A DNA stretch of 64,000 nucleotides from Bacillota bacterium. GTDB taxonomy: Bacteria > Bacillota > UBA4882 > UBA10575. The translations under genes were made by a program, and so were the position numbers. A model generated the notes under the pieces. The model saw only the letters and a list, made by a program, of their open reading frames with translations. It ran no database searches and was not told where the DNA came from. The DNA is taken from positions 1 through 64,000 of the forward strand of contig DUQR01000025.1 in the NCBI GenBank assembly GCA_012837715.1, given 5' to 3'. This document shows, in pieces, positions 37,487-47,530 of the stretch. The first letter of the stretch is position 1; each line of letters opens with the position of its first letter.

Positions 37487-39589
37487 TTGTTAGCCTTCAA
37501 ACTTGCCTCTGAGCAGAGGGGAAAAAAGAAAAAGTCAAGAAGTTTAGCTTTCACCTTGACGCTGGCCTTTTTAGGACTTAGCACCTTCCCCCTTTTTATT
37601 ACGAGTGGTATTAATATGGTTGGCAATTATTTCAACAATCGTGATATTATTGCCGGACAACAATTATTAATCGCTCAAGAAGCCGCTGAAACCGTTAAGG
37701 GATTTATCCAGGAAAAGTTACATGTTCTTTCCGTCGCCGCTTATATCAGTAATTTCGAAAGTTCCTCGCGTGAAGAATGGGGTATTACCTTAAGCCGACT
37801 GTTGGGGATGGAACCCTCTTTTCGCCATATCACCTTATTAAACCAACAGCTACAGGAATTATACGTCCTCTCCCGGACCTCCCATCAAGCCACGACTAAG
37901 CTAACTCCGGAGATCAAAACCCAAATCCGGCAACAACTGAACAACGGCGAAAATTATATAGGCGCGGTCTACATCGATGAAATCACCTTTGAACCGATGA
38001 TGCTCACCGCTGTTCCCATCAAAAATGTCTTAGGTGATTCCCTTGGTTATTTGGTTACTGAAATCAATCTTAAATTTATGTGGGATTTAGTCGCCTCCAT
38101 CCAAATCGGGGAAAAGGGGGTGGCCTATGTCGTCGACCGGAATGGCGATTTGTTAGCTTTCGCCAACATTGGCCGGGTCTTACGCGGCGAAAATCTCTCC
38201 GGTCTAACCCCAGTAGCCAATTTTACAACCCAAACTTCCTCCGTTGAGAGTCAAACCAGCATCGCAAAGGGAATCCTTGGCACCAGGGTGATCACCAGTT
38301 ATATTCCCTTGGTTGAGCCAGACTGGGCGGTCGTGGTGGAATTGCCTTTGGGCGAAGCTTATGCTCCGGTCATTAGGGCCCTGGTCACCACCATCTTAAT
38401 CACCTTTTTCAGCCTAACCCTGGCTATTTTTGTCGGCCGCTATCTTGCCCGCCGTATTACCAAACCCCTCATTAAACTGCGGGATGCCACCAAAACCATC
38501 AGTGAAGGCAATTTGGATACCAAAATCGAGGTGGCCTCCGCCGATGAAATTGGTGAGCTAGCCCTTACTTTTAACCGGATGGTGCAAAATATCAACGCTT
38601 TGCTGATTAAGAATCAAGACGCCGTCAATGTCATTTGGGATCAAAGCACTCTTCTCCGGGAAAACGCCGGCCAATCGGCAGAATTCATGTCTACACTTGC
38701 CCTCTCCATTCAGCAGATCAGCAAAGGCGCCACGGAGCAAACTATCGAGGCGGAGAAATCAGCCGCCCAAGCCAATTTTTTGGCGGAAAAAATCGATTAT
38801 GTTTCCGCCAAAGCCCGGGAAATTGAGGAAATTACGCAAACAACAAGGAGCCTAGCCTATCAGTCTAAGGACACCGTCTTGCTCTTAAAGGAAAAAACAA
38901 GCCAGACAAATCAGATCACCAAGGAGATTACGGGGGAAATCAATAAGTTGAATCTTAGTCTGGAAAAAATCCGCGGGATTACCGAAGTAATAACCAATAT
39001 TACCGAACAAACCAACCTGTTAGCCCTTAACGCTTCCATCGAAGCGGCGCGGGCCGGAGACGCCGGCCGGGGTTTTGCCGTCGTCGCCACCCAGATCAAT
39101 AAACTGGCTAATCAATCCCGGGATTCGGCCAAAACGATTGAGCAGATCTTAAACCAAGTGGAAACCTTGATCATAAATTCCACGGCCAATGCCGATCAAG
39201 CCCACCAAATAGTTGAGGAACAACGGGAGGTGGTGGACTTGACCATTAATACCTTTGATCAGATCAGTTCAACCTTGGACGGCATCATTGACCTTAATTC
39301 CCAGATGTACAGCCTTGTTCGGCAAGTCGATGAGTTTAAAACCGAAACCCTACAGTCTATTATCAATATAAGCACCATTTCAGAGGAATCGGCCGCTTCT
39401 TGCGAAGAAGTTTCCGCGATTACAGAAGAACAATCGGCTTTCACCAACCAAATTAAGGATTTGGCCAACAAGCTTAATGATTTAGCCGGAGAATTAATCA
39501 AAATTAGTCAAATCTTTACCCTCTCCGCAGCAATGGATAGATCCAGCATGACTGTGGATAACCTGCCCTTAAGGGCAGAAGGAGAATAA
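37487..39589 (+). CDS. Methyl-accepting chemotaxis protein (dCache-like sensor)
   Basis: About 700 residues from a TTG preceded by AAGGAAG; a TTG at 37460 is also in frame. A first membrane helix ([20 protein letters not shown]) is followed by a ~290-residue extracytoplasmic dCache-type domain with two PAS-like halves. Then come a second helix ([20 protein letters not shown]), a HAMP linker ([20 protein letters not shown]) and a long signalling coiled coil. The hairpin tip reads [20 protein letters not shown] then [20 protein letters not shown]. It relays ligand binding to CheA/CheW. Pairing with the lipoprotein upstream suggests indirect ligand sensing. Confidence 0.92.
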   Translation: MLAFKLASEQRGKKKKSRSLAFTLTLAFLGLSTFPLFITSGINMVGNYFNNRDIIAGQQLLIAQEAAETVKGFIQEKLHVLSVAAYISNFESSSREEWGITLSRLLGMEPSFRHITLLNQQLQELYVLSRTSHQATTKLTPEIKTQIRQQLNNGENYIGAVYIDEITFEPMMLTAVPIKNVLGDSLGYLVTEINLKFMWDLVASIQIGEKGVAYVVDRNGDLLAFANIGRVLRGENLSGLTPVANFTTQTSSVESQTSIAKGILGTRVITSYIPLVEPDWAVVVELPLGEAYAPVIRALVTTILITFFSLTLAIFVGRYLARRITKPLIKLRDATKTISEGNLDTKIEVASADEIGELALTFNRMVQNINALLIKNQDAVNVIWDQSTLLRENAGQSAEFMSTLALSIQQISKGATEQTIEAEKSAAQANFLAEKIDYVSAKAREIEEITQTTRSLAYQSKDTVLLLKEKTSQTNQITKEITGEINKLNLSLEKIRGITEVITNITEQTNLLALNASIEAARAGDAGRGFAVVATQINKLANQSRDSAKTIEQILNQVETLIINSTANADQAHQIVEEQREVVDLTINTFDQISSTLDGIIDLNSQMYSLVRQVDEFKTETLQSIINISTISEESAASCEEVSAITEEQSAFTNQIKDLANKLNDLAGELIKISQIFTLSAAMDRSSMTVDNLPLRAEGE

Positions 39590-39652
39590 AACTATAAACC
39601 GGATGACCGCGAGTCCCGCCGTAGCCTGTATTGGTGCCCATCGGCAGAATGA

Positions 39653-39690
39653 AAAAAACTATAGACCGGGTAACTGGTCTATAGTTTTTT
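39653..39690. terminator. Bidirectional terminator between the chemoreceptor and rubrerythrin genes
   Basis: A 15-bp stem, AAAAAACTATAGACC/GGTCTATAGTTTTTT, with an 8-base loop serves the convergent genes on both sides. Confidence 0.85.
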
Positions 39691-39741
39691 ATCTTTTTAG
39701 GCTTTATTCTATTCCTTGCCCAGACAAACGGGAAAGCGTTT

Positions 39742-40317
39742 TCAGTTACAAGCCCTTTCCAACGGGGTGAAGTAGCCTCGCGGGTGGGCACAAGCCGGAC
39801 ATAACTCAGGCGCTTCCTGACCCTCGTGGACATAACCGCAATTCCGGCAGATCCACCGGATGGACTCGGCCTTCTTAAAGACAGTTCCCGCCTGAATAGT
39901 GGCCAAACGGTCTTTGAAGCGGCGTTCGTGGTTTTTCTCGGAAACAGCGATCGCCTCCAGCACTTTGGCAATCTCTTCAAACCCTTCTTCCCTGGCGATC
40001 TTGGCGTATTCCGGATACATTTCGGTCCACTCAAAATTCTCCCCAGCAGCACTCGCTTCTAAATTCTCGGCGGTAGTGCCTATTTTCCCGGCGGGGAAGC
40101 CAGCTTGGATCTGAACTTCGCCGCCTTCCAACATTTTGAAAAGGCGTTTAGCATGTTCTTTTTCCTGATTGGCGGTTTCCTCAAAGAGCTCTGCGATCTC
40201 AACATATCCTTCTTTTTTCGCCTGCGAGGCAAAGAAAGTATACCTGTTTCTGGCCTGTGATTCACCGGCAAAAGCGGTTAGAATATTCTGCTCCGTACGA
40301 GTCCCTTTTAAGCTCAT
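39742..40317 (-). CDS. Rubrerythrin
   Basis: 191 residues from MSLKGTRTEQNILTAFAGES, with AAGGAGAGGA upstream. The ferritin-like diiron domain carries the ligand motifs ExxH: ESQARNRYTFF, ETANQEKEHAKR, and EWTEMYPEYAKIAREEGFEE plus EKNHERRF. The C-terminal rubredoxin domain has CRNCGYVHEG and CPACAHPRGYF. It reduces peroxide using NAD(P)H-linked electron carriers in anaerobes. A consensus promoter lies about 90 bases upstream. Confidence 0.95.
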   Translation of the reverse strand: MSLKGTRTEQNILTAFAGESQARNRYTFFASQAKKEGYVEIAELFEETANQEKEHAKRLFKMLEGGEVQIQAGFPAGKIGTTAENLEASAAGENFEWTEMYPEYAKIAREEGFEEIAKVLEAIAVSEKNHERRFKDRLATIQAGTVFKKAESIRWICRNCGYVHEGQEAPELCPACAHPRGYFTPLERACN

Positions 40318-40355
40318 CCGATCCTCTCCTTCCTTTCCTAAATTAGCCTTTCCCA

Positions 40356-40381
40356 GCAAGTAGTATATTTCATTTACTTGC
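40356..40381 (-). promoter_or_regulatory. Inverted repeat in the rubrerythrin leader
   Basis: GCAAGTA and TACTTGC form perfect 7-bp arms with a 12-base loop, in the 5' untranslated region between the promoter and the ribosome site. It could be an operator or an mRNA hairpin. Confidence 0.4.
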
Positions 40382-40412
40382 CACTTATAACCCGGATGGC
40401 TAATTTAACCTA

Positions 40413-40441
40413 ATTATAGCCAATCCCTGCAAATTAGTCAA
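40413..40441 (-). promoter_or_regulatory. Sigma-A promoter of rubrerythrin
   Basis: On the minus strand TTGACT (40441-40436), 17 bases, then TATAAT (40418-40413). It fits the consensus at 11 of 12 positions. Confidence 0.85.
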
Positions 40442-40449
40442 GTATATTC

Positions 40450-40470
40450 AATATTATAATGGTTAATATT
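40450..40470 (-). promoter_or_regulatory. Palindrome upstream of the rubrerythrin promoter
   Basis: AATATTA-TAATGGT-TAATATT has perfect 7-bp arms and lies just upstream of the -35 box, where an activator or peroxide regulator could bind. It is AT-rich like PerR boxes but does not match the TTATAATnATTATAA consensus well. Confidence 0.4.
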
Positions 40471-40557
40471 TACTATAGTTAAACATTTTCCGATTTAACC
40501 TGTTCGCTTACGCCTTTAACCCCGAATAGTGGCTTCCATCTAGTTATTCCTTTATTC

Positions 40558-42234
40558 CTAGGCGTTAAGGTGGTCTAAAACCGCTTCCGCCACATTGTTG
40601 CAGTGGTCCGCAATCCGTTCCAAATTCCGCATTAACTCATTAAAAATAACCGCCGCTTTGGGGTTACACGAACCCACACTCAAACGTTCCAAATGGTTAA
40701 AACGGGCTTCTTTCTCGATCACATCCATTTTGCTTTCCAACTCCAAGACCTTTATGGCCAGTCCGGCATCGCTCTTTTCCAATGCCGCCAGGGAATGGGT
40801 GAACATCTCTTTCGAGAGGGCAAAAACCTTGTTTAAATCCGCCTGGGCCATCTTGGAGAAGGTAATATTACCTTCCTCAAGATAAACCTCTTGTTCCCGA
40901 ATATTGGTACAATGGTCGCCGATCCGTTCCAGATCTCCCGTTATATGCATCAAATTGGCCAATAGATTGGATTGCCGCTCGGTCAAAGAATTCCGGGAAA
41001 CAATCAAGGATAAATAATGGGTGATTTCCGCTTGGAGATAGTCTAAAGTATCTTCTTGGTCCTGAACTCCACTGAGATCGTCGTTGGCTTCCCCGGTATG
41101 GAGATAGTTCTCCACCTCTGCCAGCATCTCTTGGGAAATCTGGCCCATCCGCAACAATTCCTTGGTGGAAAGGTTTAGGGCAATCTCGGCGTTATCAACG
41201 ACATGAACATCAAGGTAGCGAACTTTCCGTTCGGTAAGCGGCTCTTCCCCTGGGATTAGCTTGGTCACAAAGGTCGCCAAAAATTTGGTGAACGGAAGCC
41301 AAATGAGGGTATTCAGTAGATTAAAAAAGGTATGGGCATTAGCGATCTGGCGGGATACAACCGCAGCTTCGGTGATCCCGGCCGCCGGATTCGGCGCCGG
41401 CGAAACCAGGTACACAAATTTAATAAAGGGGACCAAAAAAAACAGACAAATAACGGTCCCCAAAACATTAAATAGACTATGGGAGAGGGCGGATCGTTTC
41501 GCCCCATTATTCCCTCCGATGCTGGCCAAAGCGGCGGTAATCGTCGTTCCAATATTACTCCCCAGGAGAATGGGAACAGCACCACTCAGAGGAATCAAAG
41601 CATGAACCAGTCCGCCTTCCACTACCGGCTGCGAAGCGAGGCTTTGGAGCACCCCAATGACCGCACTACTGCTCTGTACCACCGTCGTTAAGATCAAACC
41701 AACCAGCAAACCCAAAACCGGATTACTGCTCATCCTGGTAATTAAGTTTAAGGAGCTTTGGTTGCTGGCTAACGGTTCTAAAACAGCGGACATGGTATTA
41801 ATCCCAATAAACAGTAAACCGAAACCGAAGATTACCTGTCCGACGTGTTTGGCATACTTACGCTTCCCAAAAAAATAGAGGGCAAAACCGATCCCAGCGA
41901 GCAAATAGGCATAATCACCGAGCTTAAAGGCAATGAGCTGTGCGGTAACCGTGGTCCCGATATTAGCCCCCATAATCACCCCAATTGCTTGTTGCAGGTT
42001 CATTAAACCGGCGTTAACAAAGCCAATCACCATCACCGTAGTGGCGCTACTGCTTTGAATTACCATCGTAACAAGGGTGCCAACCACCACACCGATGAGG
42101 GGGTTTCGTGTGACGGCTTCAAGAATCTTCCGCAGTCGCTCACCAGCAACTTTCTTTAAACCTTCGCTCATCAGGTTCATACCATAAATAAATAAGGCTA
42201 AACCCCCGACCACGCCAAAGATTAATTCCCGCAT
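40558..42234 (-). CDS. Na+/phosphate cotransporter family protein (NptA/YjbB-like) with PhoU domain
   Basis: The 558-residue protein has an N-terminal membrane half with two inverted repeats. Each carries the QSSSA signature: VTMVIQSSSATTVMVIGFVN and TTVVQSSSAVIGVLQS. GANIGTTVTAQL and GSNIGTTITAAL follow them. The C-terminal ~200 residues are a PhoU-like helical domain (ITGDLERIGDHCTNIREQEV, MRNLERIADHCNNVAEAV). It imports phosphate with Na+, or exports it as YjbB does. Na+ coupling would fit the Na+-type V-ATPase in this window. Confidence 0.9.
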   Translation of the reverse strand: MRELIFGVVGGLALFIYGMNLMSEGLKKVAGERLRKILEAVTRNPLIGVVVGTLVTMVIQSSSATTVMVIGFVNAGLMNLQQAIGVIMGANIGTTVTAQLIAFKLGDYAYLLAGIGFALYFFGKRKYAKHVGQVIFGFGLLFIGINTMSAVLEPLASNQSSLNLITRMSSNPVLGLLVGLILTTVVQSSSAVIGVLQSLASQPVVEGGLVHALIPLSGAVPILLGSNIGTTITAALASIGGNNGAKRSALSHSLFNVLGTVICLFFLVPFIKFVYLVSPAPNPAAGITEAAVVSRQIANAHTFFNLLNTLIWLPFTKFLATFVTKLIPGEEPLTERKVRYLDVHVVDNAEIALNLSTKELLRMGQISQEMLAEVENYLHTGEANDDLSGVQDQEDTLDYLQAEITHYLSLIVSRNSLTERQSNLLANLMHITGDLERIGDHCTNIREQEVYLEEGNITFSKMAQADLNKVFALSKEMFTHSLAALEKSDAGLAIKVLELESKMDVIEKEARFNHLERLSVGSCNPKAAVIFNELMRNLERIADHCNNVAEAVLDHLNA

Positions 42235-42411
42235 CGAATAACCTCCATTGTGAATCTATTCCAATTTCACCCCTAATGTTCGTGGTGGAAAGGGAAGAAA
42301 CCTTCTTGGTCGAAAGAGGGTACAATACCTAGATAACCAGAGATATAAAGAGCTATATTTATATGTTTCCCAAATCTACCCCACTCTTTACCGGGTAATG
42401 TTAATTGGATT

Positions 42412-43206
42412 TTAACCCTCCAGCCCCTTTGCGATCCGCGCCGCAAATTCCTGCATAATCTTCACACCGGCGCTGGCCCCGATCCGGTTAGCCCCGGCTT
42501 TAATCATCGCTTCGGCGGTGGCTAAATCGCGGATCCCGCCGGCCGCTTTTACGCCCATCGTCCCCCCGACCACCTGCCGCATCAAAGCTACATCTTCCGC
42601 AGTGGCGCCCGCCTTCCCGAAACCGGTCGAAGTTTTAACAAAGTCAGCCCCGGCGTATTGCGCAAGTAAACAGGCTTTGATCTTCTCCTCGGTCGTTAAG
42701 AAACAGGTTTCCAGGATCACTTTGGTCAACGCGTGACAGGAAGCGGCTTCCACCACGGCTTTAATCTCTTGGTAAACCAGGTTATAGAAACCGGACTTCA
42801 AGGCGCCTAGGTTAATCACCATATCGATTTCGGCGGCGCCGTTCACCACCGCCTCTTTTCCTTCTTCAGCTTTCATTGTATAGGTAGTGGCCCCTAAAGG
42901 AAAACCCACTACCGTACAGACTTTAACCGGACTTCCGCCCAAAAGGCGCGTTGCCAAATGTACATAGGCCGGGTTGACGCAGACCGAAGCAAACCCGTAC
43001 TCCTTGGCCTCGAAACATAAACGTTCAATCTCATTATAGGTGGCTTCCGGTTTCAGCAGCGTATGGTCGATCAGTTTAGCCAAATCATTAGGGACGGTAA
43101 TCTTCACATCGGAAACTCTCTCCCGTGCACGGTTTTGAAATCCCTCTTCACCCAATTCAACCGCTAATTCCCGCGCCAACTTCGCAATTAACTCCTCCCT
43201 TTGCAC
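42412..43206 (-). CDS. deoC: Deoxyribose-phosphate aldolase
   Basis: The 264-residue class I aldolase contains [20 protein letters not shown], the Schiff-base lysine region [19 protein letters not shown] and [20 protein letters not shown]. It splits 2-deoxyribose-5-phosphate into glyceraldehyde-3-phosphate and acetaldehyde. A ~45-residue N-terminal extension precedes the usual start ([14 protein letters not shown]). The acetaldehyde could feed the oxidoreductases in this window, though that is speculative. Confidence 0.95.
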   Translation of the reverse strand: MQREELIAKLARELAVELGEEGFQNRARERVSDVKITVPNDLAKLIDHTLLKPEATYNEIERLCFEAKEYGFASVCVNPAYVHLATRLLGGSPVKVCTVVGFPLGATTYTMKAEEGKEAVVNGAAEIDMVINLGALKSGFYNLVYQEIKAVVEAASCHALTKVILETCFLTTEEKIKACLLAQYAGADFVKTSTGFGKAGATAEDVALMRQVVGGTMGVKAAGGIRDLATAEAMIKAGANRIGASAGVKIMQEFAARIAKGLEG

Positions 43207-43380
43207 CAGCCATACCTCCTTATCATTCCCCTTTTCCGGGGTCAGCTATAAATTCTTGATCTACCACCCAATTCCTGCCCCCGCGTTACTTAGAAAAGAG
43301 GAGAGACGTTCTCCCCATGACTTGAATTGCTTGGCAAAGTATGCTTTACAAAGCGGGGGTTGAAGGCAGGTCGGGCAACA

Positions 43381-43420
43381 GCCTAAAAAAGCAAAAGAGA
43401 AAGGTCAAATCCCTTTCTCT
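43381..43420 (-). terminator. Terminator after glmM
   Basis: On the minus strand AGAGAAAGG/CCTTTCTCT (9 bp, 7-base loop) is followed by TTTGCTTTTTT. The 300-bp gap 43207-43506 also has a short GGAGA/TCTCC hairpin near 43302-43316, and no gene is visible. Confidence 0.8.
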
Positions 43421-43506
43421 CTATTATTTACGGGTCTTGTCCGTAATCTACCCAGTTAAACTTATTCCGTTGCCAATACAAAAAGAATCCCGACAGTATA
43501 TGGTGT

Positions 43507-44874
43507 TTAAAATGGAACCTCCCCCGAGGGTAATTCTTCGGCGATCACTTGGACAATCTCTTTACCGATTCTTTGTAAGACTTCAAGATCAGGTCCTTCC
43601 ACCATCACCCGGATTAACGGTTCCGTCCCCGAAGCGCGCACAAAGATTCGTCCATGCGTACCCAGTTGCTGTTGGCATTTGGTTATTACCGCTTTGATCC
43701 GCTGGTTATCTTCCCAACCCTCTTTCTCCGCCACCCGGACATTCTCCAAGAGTTGGGGGAATTTTCGTATTTTCTTTTTTAGCTCGGACAAAGGTTGCTG
43801 GGCTTTAAGCAAAGCAGTCATTAACTGTAATGAAGAAAGAATCCCATCTCCGGTGCTGTTGTGTTCCAGAAAGATAATATGGCCGGACTGTTCCCCGCCC
43901 AAGGCTAAACCTTTTTCCCGCATGGCGGCGAGGACTTTCCGGTCTCCGTTCTCCGTAACGACAACCTTGCCGCCGGCCTCCTGAAAGGCCTCGATTAAGC
44001 CGAGATTGCTATATACGGTAACGGCAATCGCGTTATGGGGCAGACGGTCTTCGGCCATTAACTGTAAACCGCAAATACCAATTATTCCGTCGCCGTCAAC
44101 CACTTCGCCCTTTTCATCAACGGCGATCACGCGGTCCCCGTCCCCGTCGTAGGCAAAACCGACCTGCGCCCCCTGGCGGACCACTTCTTCCTGGAGGACT
44201 TGGGGATAGGTCGATCCGCAATGAACATTGATCCGGGAACCGTCAGCCTGATTATGCAGGGGGATTACGGTTGCGCCTAATTCTGCGAAGACCTGGGGCG
44301 CAACCCGGTAAGTCGCCCCACAGGCGCAATCTAGGACCACCTTTGTTCCGGCAAAACTAAGCCCGGTGGTGGTTGTTAAGTATTTTATATAATCATTTTC
44401 CGTCTTTTCCCGATGGAAAACCCGTCCTACCTCCAACCCAACCGGACGGGCCACCCTTCCGGGCTCTCCGGTGGGAAGGTAACTTTCAATCTCATCTTCA
44501 ACCTCATCGGTGAGTTTATACCCGGCCGCATCAAAAAACTTAATTCCATTATCGGCTACCGGATTATGGGAGGCCGAGATCATGACTCCGGCATCCGCCC
44601 TTAATTTCCGGATTAAATAGGCAATACCGGGTGTGGGTACGATCCCCAGTAGTTCGGCCCGGACCCCGGTGGAGGTAATCCCGGCGACAAGCGCCGCCTC
44701 TAGCATCTCCCCGGACACCCGCGTATCCCGACCGACAATGATCCGGCCACCGGCCGTTCCCTTTTTGTTCACTAGAACATGGGCCCCGGCCCTTCCCAGT
44801 TGAAAAGCCAGTTCCGGCGTTAGTTCTTGGTTGGCGACGCCGCGCACACCATCGGTCCCAAATAAACGGCCCAT
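43507..44874 (-). CDS. glmM: Phosphoglucosamine mutase
   Basis: 455 residues from MGRLFGTDGVRGVANQELTP; the longer frame upstream lacks family similarity. The active-site phosphoserine loop is VMISASHNPVADNGIKFF, the metal loop is FAYDGDGDRVIAVDE, the sugar-binding loop is LGGEQSGHIIF, and the phosphate loop is FVRASGTEPLIRVMVEG. It converts glucosamine-6-phosphate to glucosamine-1-phosphate for cell-wall and, in diderms, LPS precursors. Confidence 0.97.
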   Translation of the reverse strand: MGRLFGTDGVRGVANQELTPELAFQLGRAGAHVLVNKKGTAGGRIIVGRDTRVSGEMLEAALVAGITSTGVRAELLGIVPTPGIAYLIRKLRADAGVMISASHNPVADNGIKFFDAAGYKLTDEVEDEIESYLPTGEPGRVARPVGLEVGRVFHREKTENDYIKYLTTTTGLSFAGTKVVLDCACGATYRVAPQVFAELGATVIPLHNQADGSRINVHCGSTYPQVLQEEVVRQGAQVGFAYDGDGDRVIAVDEKGEVVDGDGIIGICGLQLMAEDRLPHNAIAVTVYSNLGLIEAFQEAGGKVVVTENGDRKVLAAMREKGLALGGEQSGHIIFLEHNSTGDGILSSLQLMTALLKAQQPLSELKKKIRKFPQLLENVRVAEKEGWEDNQRIKAVITKCQQQLGTHGRIFVRASGTEPLIRVMVEGPDLEVLQRIGKEIVQVIAEELPSGEVPF

Positions 44875-44932
44875 CTTGTTCCTCCCTTTTTGGTCAGAAT
44901 CGAAATTAACTAAAACTCTAACGCTGAGCGAA

Positions 44933-45439
44933 TTACAAGGCGTTGACAATTTCCCGACCAAAAGCCTCCGCCGCCTCTGGACCATTTCCGGTAATAATCC
45001 GGCCGTCCTTGACTACCCTTTGGGCTGTGTAGATAGCGCCGGCCGCAATTAATTCAGGTTCTCCGTCGGGAAAGACCGTCGCCCGTTTCCCCCGTAACAG
45101 ACCGGCCCGGGCCAGAATTACCGGGGCGATACAGATGGCGGCCACCACCTTGTCTGCTTTGATAAAACTTCTGGCTAAAACGTGGGCCGTTTCATCGGCA
45201 AAATACTGGGCGGCGCCGCCACCCCCGACAAAGACCAGCGCGTCATAATCCTCGACTTTGATTTGGGAAACCAAAAGGTCGGGACGGACCTTATGCCCTA
45301 GTTTACCAACGGCCTCCTCCAGCTTCGTCGAAGCGGTCGCCACTTCCACTCCTGCTTGGGAGAGGACCTCCTTCGGCGCCAGATATTCCTCATCCCGGAA
45401 GTTCGTTTCGGCAATGACCAAGACTGCTCTTTTCTTCAC
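44933..45439 (-). CDS. DJ-1/PfpI family protein
   Basis: 168 residues with the class I glutamine-amidotransferase-like fold. The nucleophile elbow is VVAAICIAPVILARAG, with Cys in the AIC position, and the oxyanion Glu is likely in NFRDEEYLAPKEVL. FVGGGGAAQYFADE precedes it. Relatives act as proteases, glyoxalase or deglycase-like enzymes, or chaperones. It lies between gltX and glmM in the same direction. Its specific role is unclear. Confidence 0.85.
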   Translation of the reverse strand: MKKRAVLVIAETNFRDEEYLAPKEVLSQAGVEVATASTKLEEAVGKLGHKVRPDLLVSQIKVEDYDALVFVGGGGAAQYFADETAHVLARSFIKADKVVAAICIAPVILARAGLLRGKRATVFPDGEPELIAAGAIYTAQRVVKDGRIITGNGPEAAEAFGREIVNAL

Positions 45440-45482
45440 CTACGTTCCCCCTTCCCGCAACTACGGAAAAAGGCGCTTTCCT

Positions 45483-46958
45483 TTAGCCTTTCCGTAGCAC
45501 TGTAATCGCCTGTTGTAAACGGTTAAGCACCTTTTGCTTGCCTAAAGCCGCTAGCAGTTCGAACAACCCCGGGGTAGCCGCTTGCCCGGTTACTGCTACC
45601 CGAATCGGCATAAAAACCCGCCCGGGTTTCAGTGCTAAGCGGTCGGCCAGTGCCCGTAGGGTTTGCTCCAAATTTTCCTCCCCAAAATCGGTAAGCGCTT
45701 CGATCACCGCCACCGTTTCCTGTAAAATGGTCACCGTTTCTTCAGGTGTACCCTTCTTCCCTATTATGAGGGCTGGTTCCGGCGGCTCAATCTCCTCCTG
45801 CAAAAAGTACCCGACCGCTTGGGAGATCTCGGATAACAGTTTAATCCGTTCTTGAATCAAGGGCATTAACCGCACTAAATAAGCAAACCGCTCCGGCGGG
45901 CATGGGTCGGGCAGCAACCCATCTTTTTGTAAAAACGGTAAACACCGTTGGGCTAGTTCCTCATGGGATAACCGACGAAGATAAATCCCGTTGTACCAGT
46001 CGAGTTTATCCAAGGAAAAACTGACCGGTGACGTACTGATCCGCTCCACCGAAAAAGCCTCCGCCGCTTCCTCTAAGGTGAAAACTTCCTCGTCGGTTGA
46101 CGGGTGCCAACCGAGAAGGAGTAAGAAATTGACCAAAGCCTCGGGAAGGTACCCTTTCTCTTTGAACTCACGGACCCCGGTGGCGCCATGACGTTTACTC
46201 AACTTACCCTTCCCATCGGGCGAGAGAAAAATGGGCAGATGGACAAAGGTCGGCGGTTGCCAACCAAAGGCCTCATAAAGCAGGAAATGGCGAGGGAGAC
46301 TGATGATCCATTCTTCACCACGAATCACATGGGAGATCCCCATCAAGTGATCATCAACCACGCTAGCTAGGTGGTAGGTAGGATAACCATCCGATTTTAA
46401 AATAACAAAATCATCCAAGGTCCCATGGTCAAAGACCATCTCTCCCCGAAGCTCATCCCGGACTTTAGTCTTTCCGGTCCGCGGCACTTTAAAGCGGATC
46501 ACATATGGTTCACCTGCCGCCCGGTGTTCTTCAATTTCTTCCGGGCTCAGCTCCCGGCAATGTCGATCATAACCGGAAGCCGCTTTGGCTTCTTCTTGCT
46601 TTTTTCGCATCTCCGCTAAGCGTTCAGGGGAGCAGAAACAATAATAAGCCTTTCCGGCTTGCACCAGTTCTTCGGCATATTTTTGGTAAAGATCCAGCCG
46701 TTCCGACTGAAAATAGGGGCCCGCCGTTCCGCCGGCCTCGGGACCTTCGTCCCACGTCAAGCCCATCCACCGCAGACTGGCTTTGATATCATCGACCGCA
46801 TCGGGAACGAACCGGTTCCGGTCGGTATCTTCTATACGCAAGATGAACTGTCCGCCGGTTTTCCGCGCCAACAACCAATCGTAAAGCGCGGTACGGGCTC
46901 CGCCAATATGTAAATAACCAGTCGGACTCGGGGCAAATCTTACTCTTACCGCATCCAT
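45483..46958 (-). CDS. gltX: Glutamyl-tRNA synthetase
   Basis: About 491 residues from MDAVRVRFAPSPTGYLHIGG, which holds the HIGH-type motif. The second class I motif is GKLSKRHGA (KLSKR in place of KMSKS), and the anticodon-binding helical domain is C-terminal. The zinc-binding-like segment CFCSPERLAEMRKKQEEA has only two clear cysteines plus CRELSPEE. It charges tRNA-Glu, and tRNA-Gln in organisms using the amidotransferase route. The start codon is uncertain by a few residues (46958 or 46967). Confidence 0.96.
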   Translation of the reverse strand: MDAVRVRFAPSPTGYLHIGGARTALYDWLLARKTGGQFILRIEDTDRNRFVPDAVDDIKASLRWMGLTWDEGPEAGGTAGPYFQSERLDLYQKYAEELVQAGKAYYCFCSPERLAEMRKKQEEAKAASGYDRHCRELSPEEIEEHRAAGEPYVIRFKVPRTGKTKVRDELRGEMVFDHGTLDDFVILKSDGYPTYHLASVVDDHLMGISHVIRGEEWIISLPRHFLLYEAFGWQPPTFVHLPIFLSPDGKGKLSKRHGATGVREFKEKGYLPEALVNFLLLLGWHPSTDEEVFTLEEAAEAFSVERISTSPVSFSLDKLDWYNGIYLRRLSHEELAQRCLPFLQKDGLLPDPCPPERFAYLVRLMPLIQERIKLLSEISQAVGYFLQEEIEPPEPALIIGKKGTPEETVTILQETVAVIEALTDFGEENLEQTLRALADRLALKPGRVFMPIRVAVTGQAATPGLFELLAALGKQKVLNRLQQAITVLRKG

Positions 46959-47024
46959 ACTCAAAATAAAAACACCTCTTCTGGCCAATCCATTTTTATT
47001 CGTTAAAACACCCTTTGGTCACTG

Positions 47025-47090
47025 GTCACTCGGAAGATTACCTTCACCAGCATTTACCCAGTGGGGACCGGATGGTATTCTCCGCCTGAC
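47025..47090. repeat. Dispersed intergenic repeat, copy C
   Basis: The plus strand runs from GTCACTCGGAAGATTACC through CATTTACCCAGTGGGGACCG to ATTCTCCGCCTGAC. The outer arms GTCA...TGAC and CTCGGA/TCCGCC partly pair. The core matches copies at 51974, 57379 and, more weakly, 35957. It lies in the 200-bp gap between gltX and the toxin gene, which shows no other gene. Confidence 0.65.
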
Positions 47091-47176
47091 TCAAATAAAC
47101 CATTTCGGCCTTGCACCAAAAAAATCCTGCCGTCCAGATAAATTAGAACCGCCCAATAACGGGCGGCTATCCTTTT

Positions 47177-47530
47177 CTAGCCCAGGGGGGTTAACCCTAA
47201 ACTAATCTTAATCGCTTCATCAACCTTGATCATCATTTCTGCGTTAAGTTCGCCAATCTTCTCCGTCAATCGTTGCTTATCGATCGTGCGGATTTGTTCA
47301 CAAAGAATCACTGAGTTCCGGTCCAGATGGGTATAGTCTTTTTTAATCTCGACATGGGTCGGAAGCTTCGCCCGCTTAATCCGAGACGTAATGGCCGCCA
47401 CAATTGTCGTTGGGCTATAGGTATTACCGATATCATTTTGCAAAATAATTACCGGCCGTAACCCCCCTTGTTCCGAACCAACCACCGGATTCAGATTCGC
47501 GAAGAAAAGGTCACCGCGTTTGACGATCAA
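47177..47530 (-). CDS. MazF/PemK-family endoribonuclease toxin (EndoA-like)
   Basis: The 117-residue protein begins [20 protein letters not shown], typical of Bacillus EndoA. It keeps the catalytic residues of the family: Arg25 in [12 protein letters not shown] and Thr48 in [19 protein letters not shown] is the conserved C-terminal part. It cuts mRNA at short recognition sites when free of antitoxin. The start overlaps the antitoxin stop by four bases, the usual toxin-antitoxin coupling. Confidence 0.93.
   Translation of the reverse strand: MIVKRGDLFFANLNPVVGSEQGGLRPVIILQNDIGNTYSPTTIVAAITSRIKRAKLPTHVEIKKDYTHLDRNSVILCEQIRTIDKQRLTEKIGELNAEMMIKVDEAIKISLGLTPLG

Noticed and set aside
39516-40052. 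178-codon minus-strand ORF over rubrerythrin and the chemoreceptor end
   Set aside because: It lies in a different frame over two well-supported genes and their shared terminator.
46989-47176. T-box leader near gltX or the trp operon
   Set aside because: No T-box consensus (TGGNACCGCG-type) was seen in either leader; trp control is explained by TRAP.
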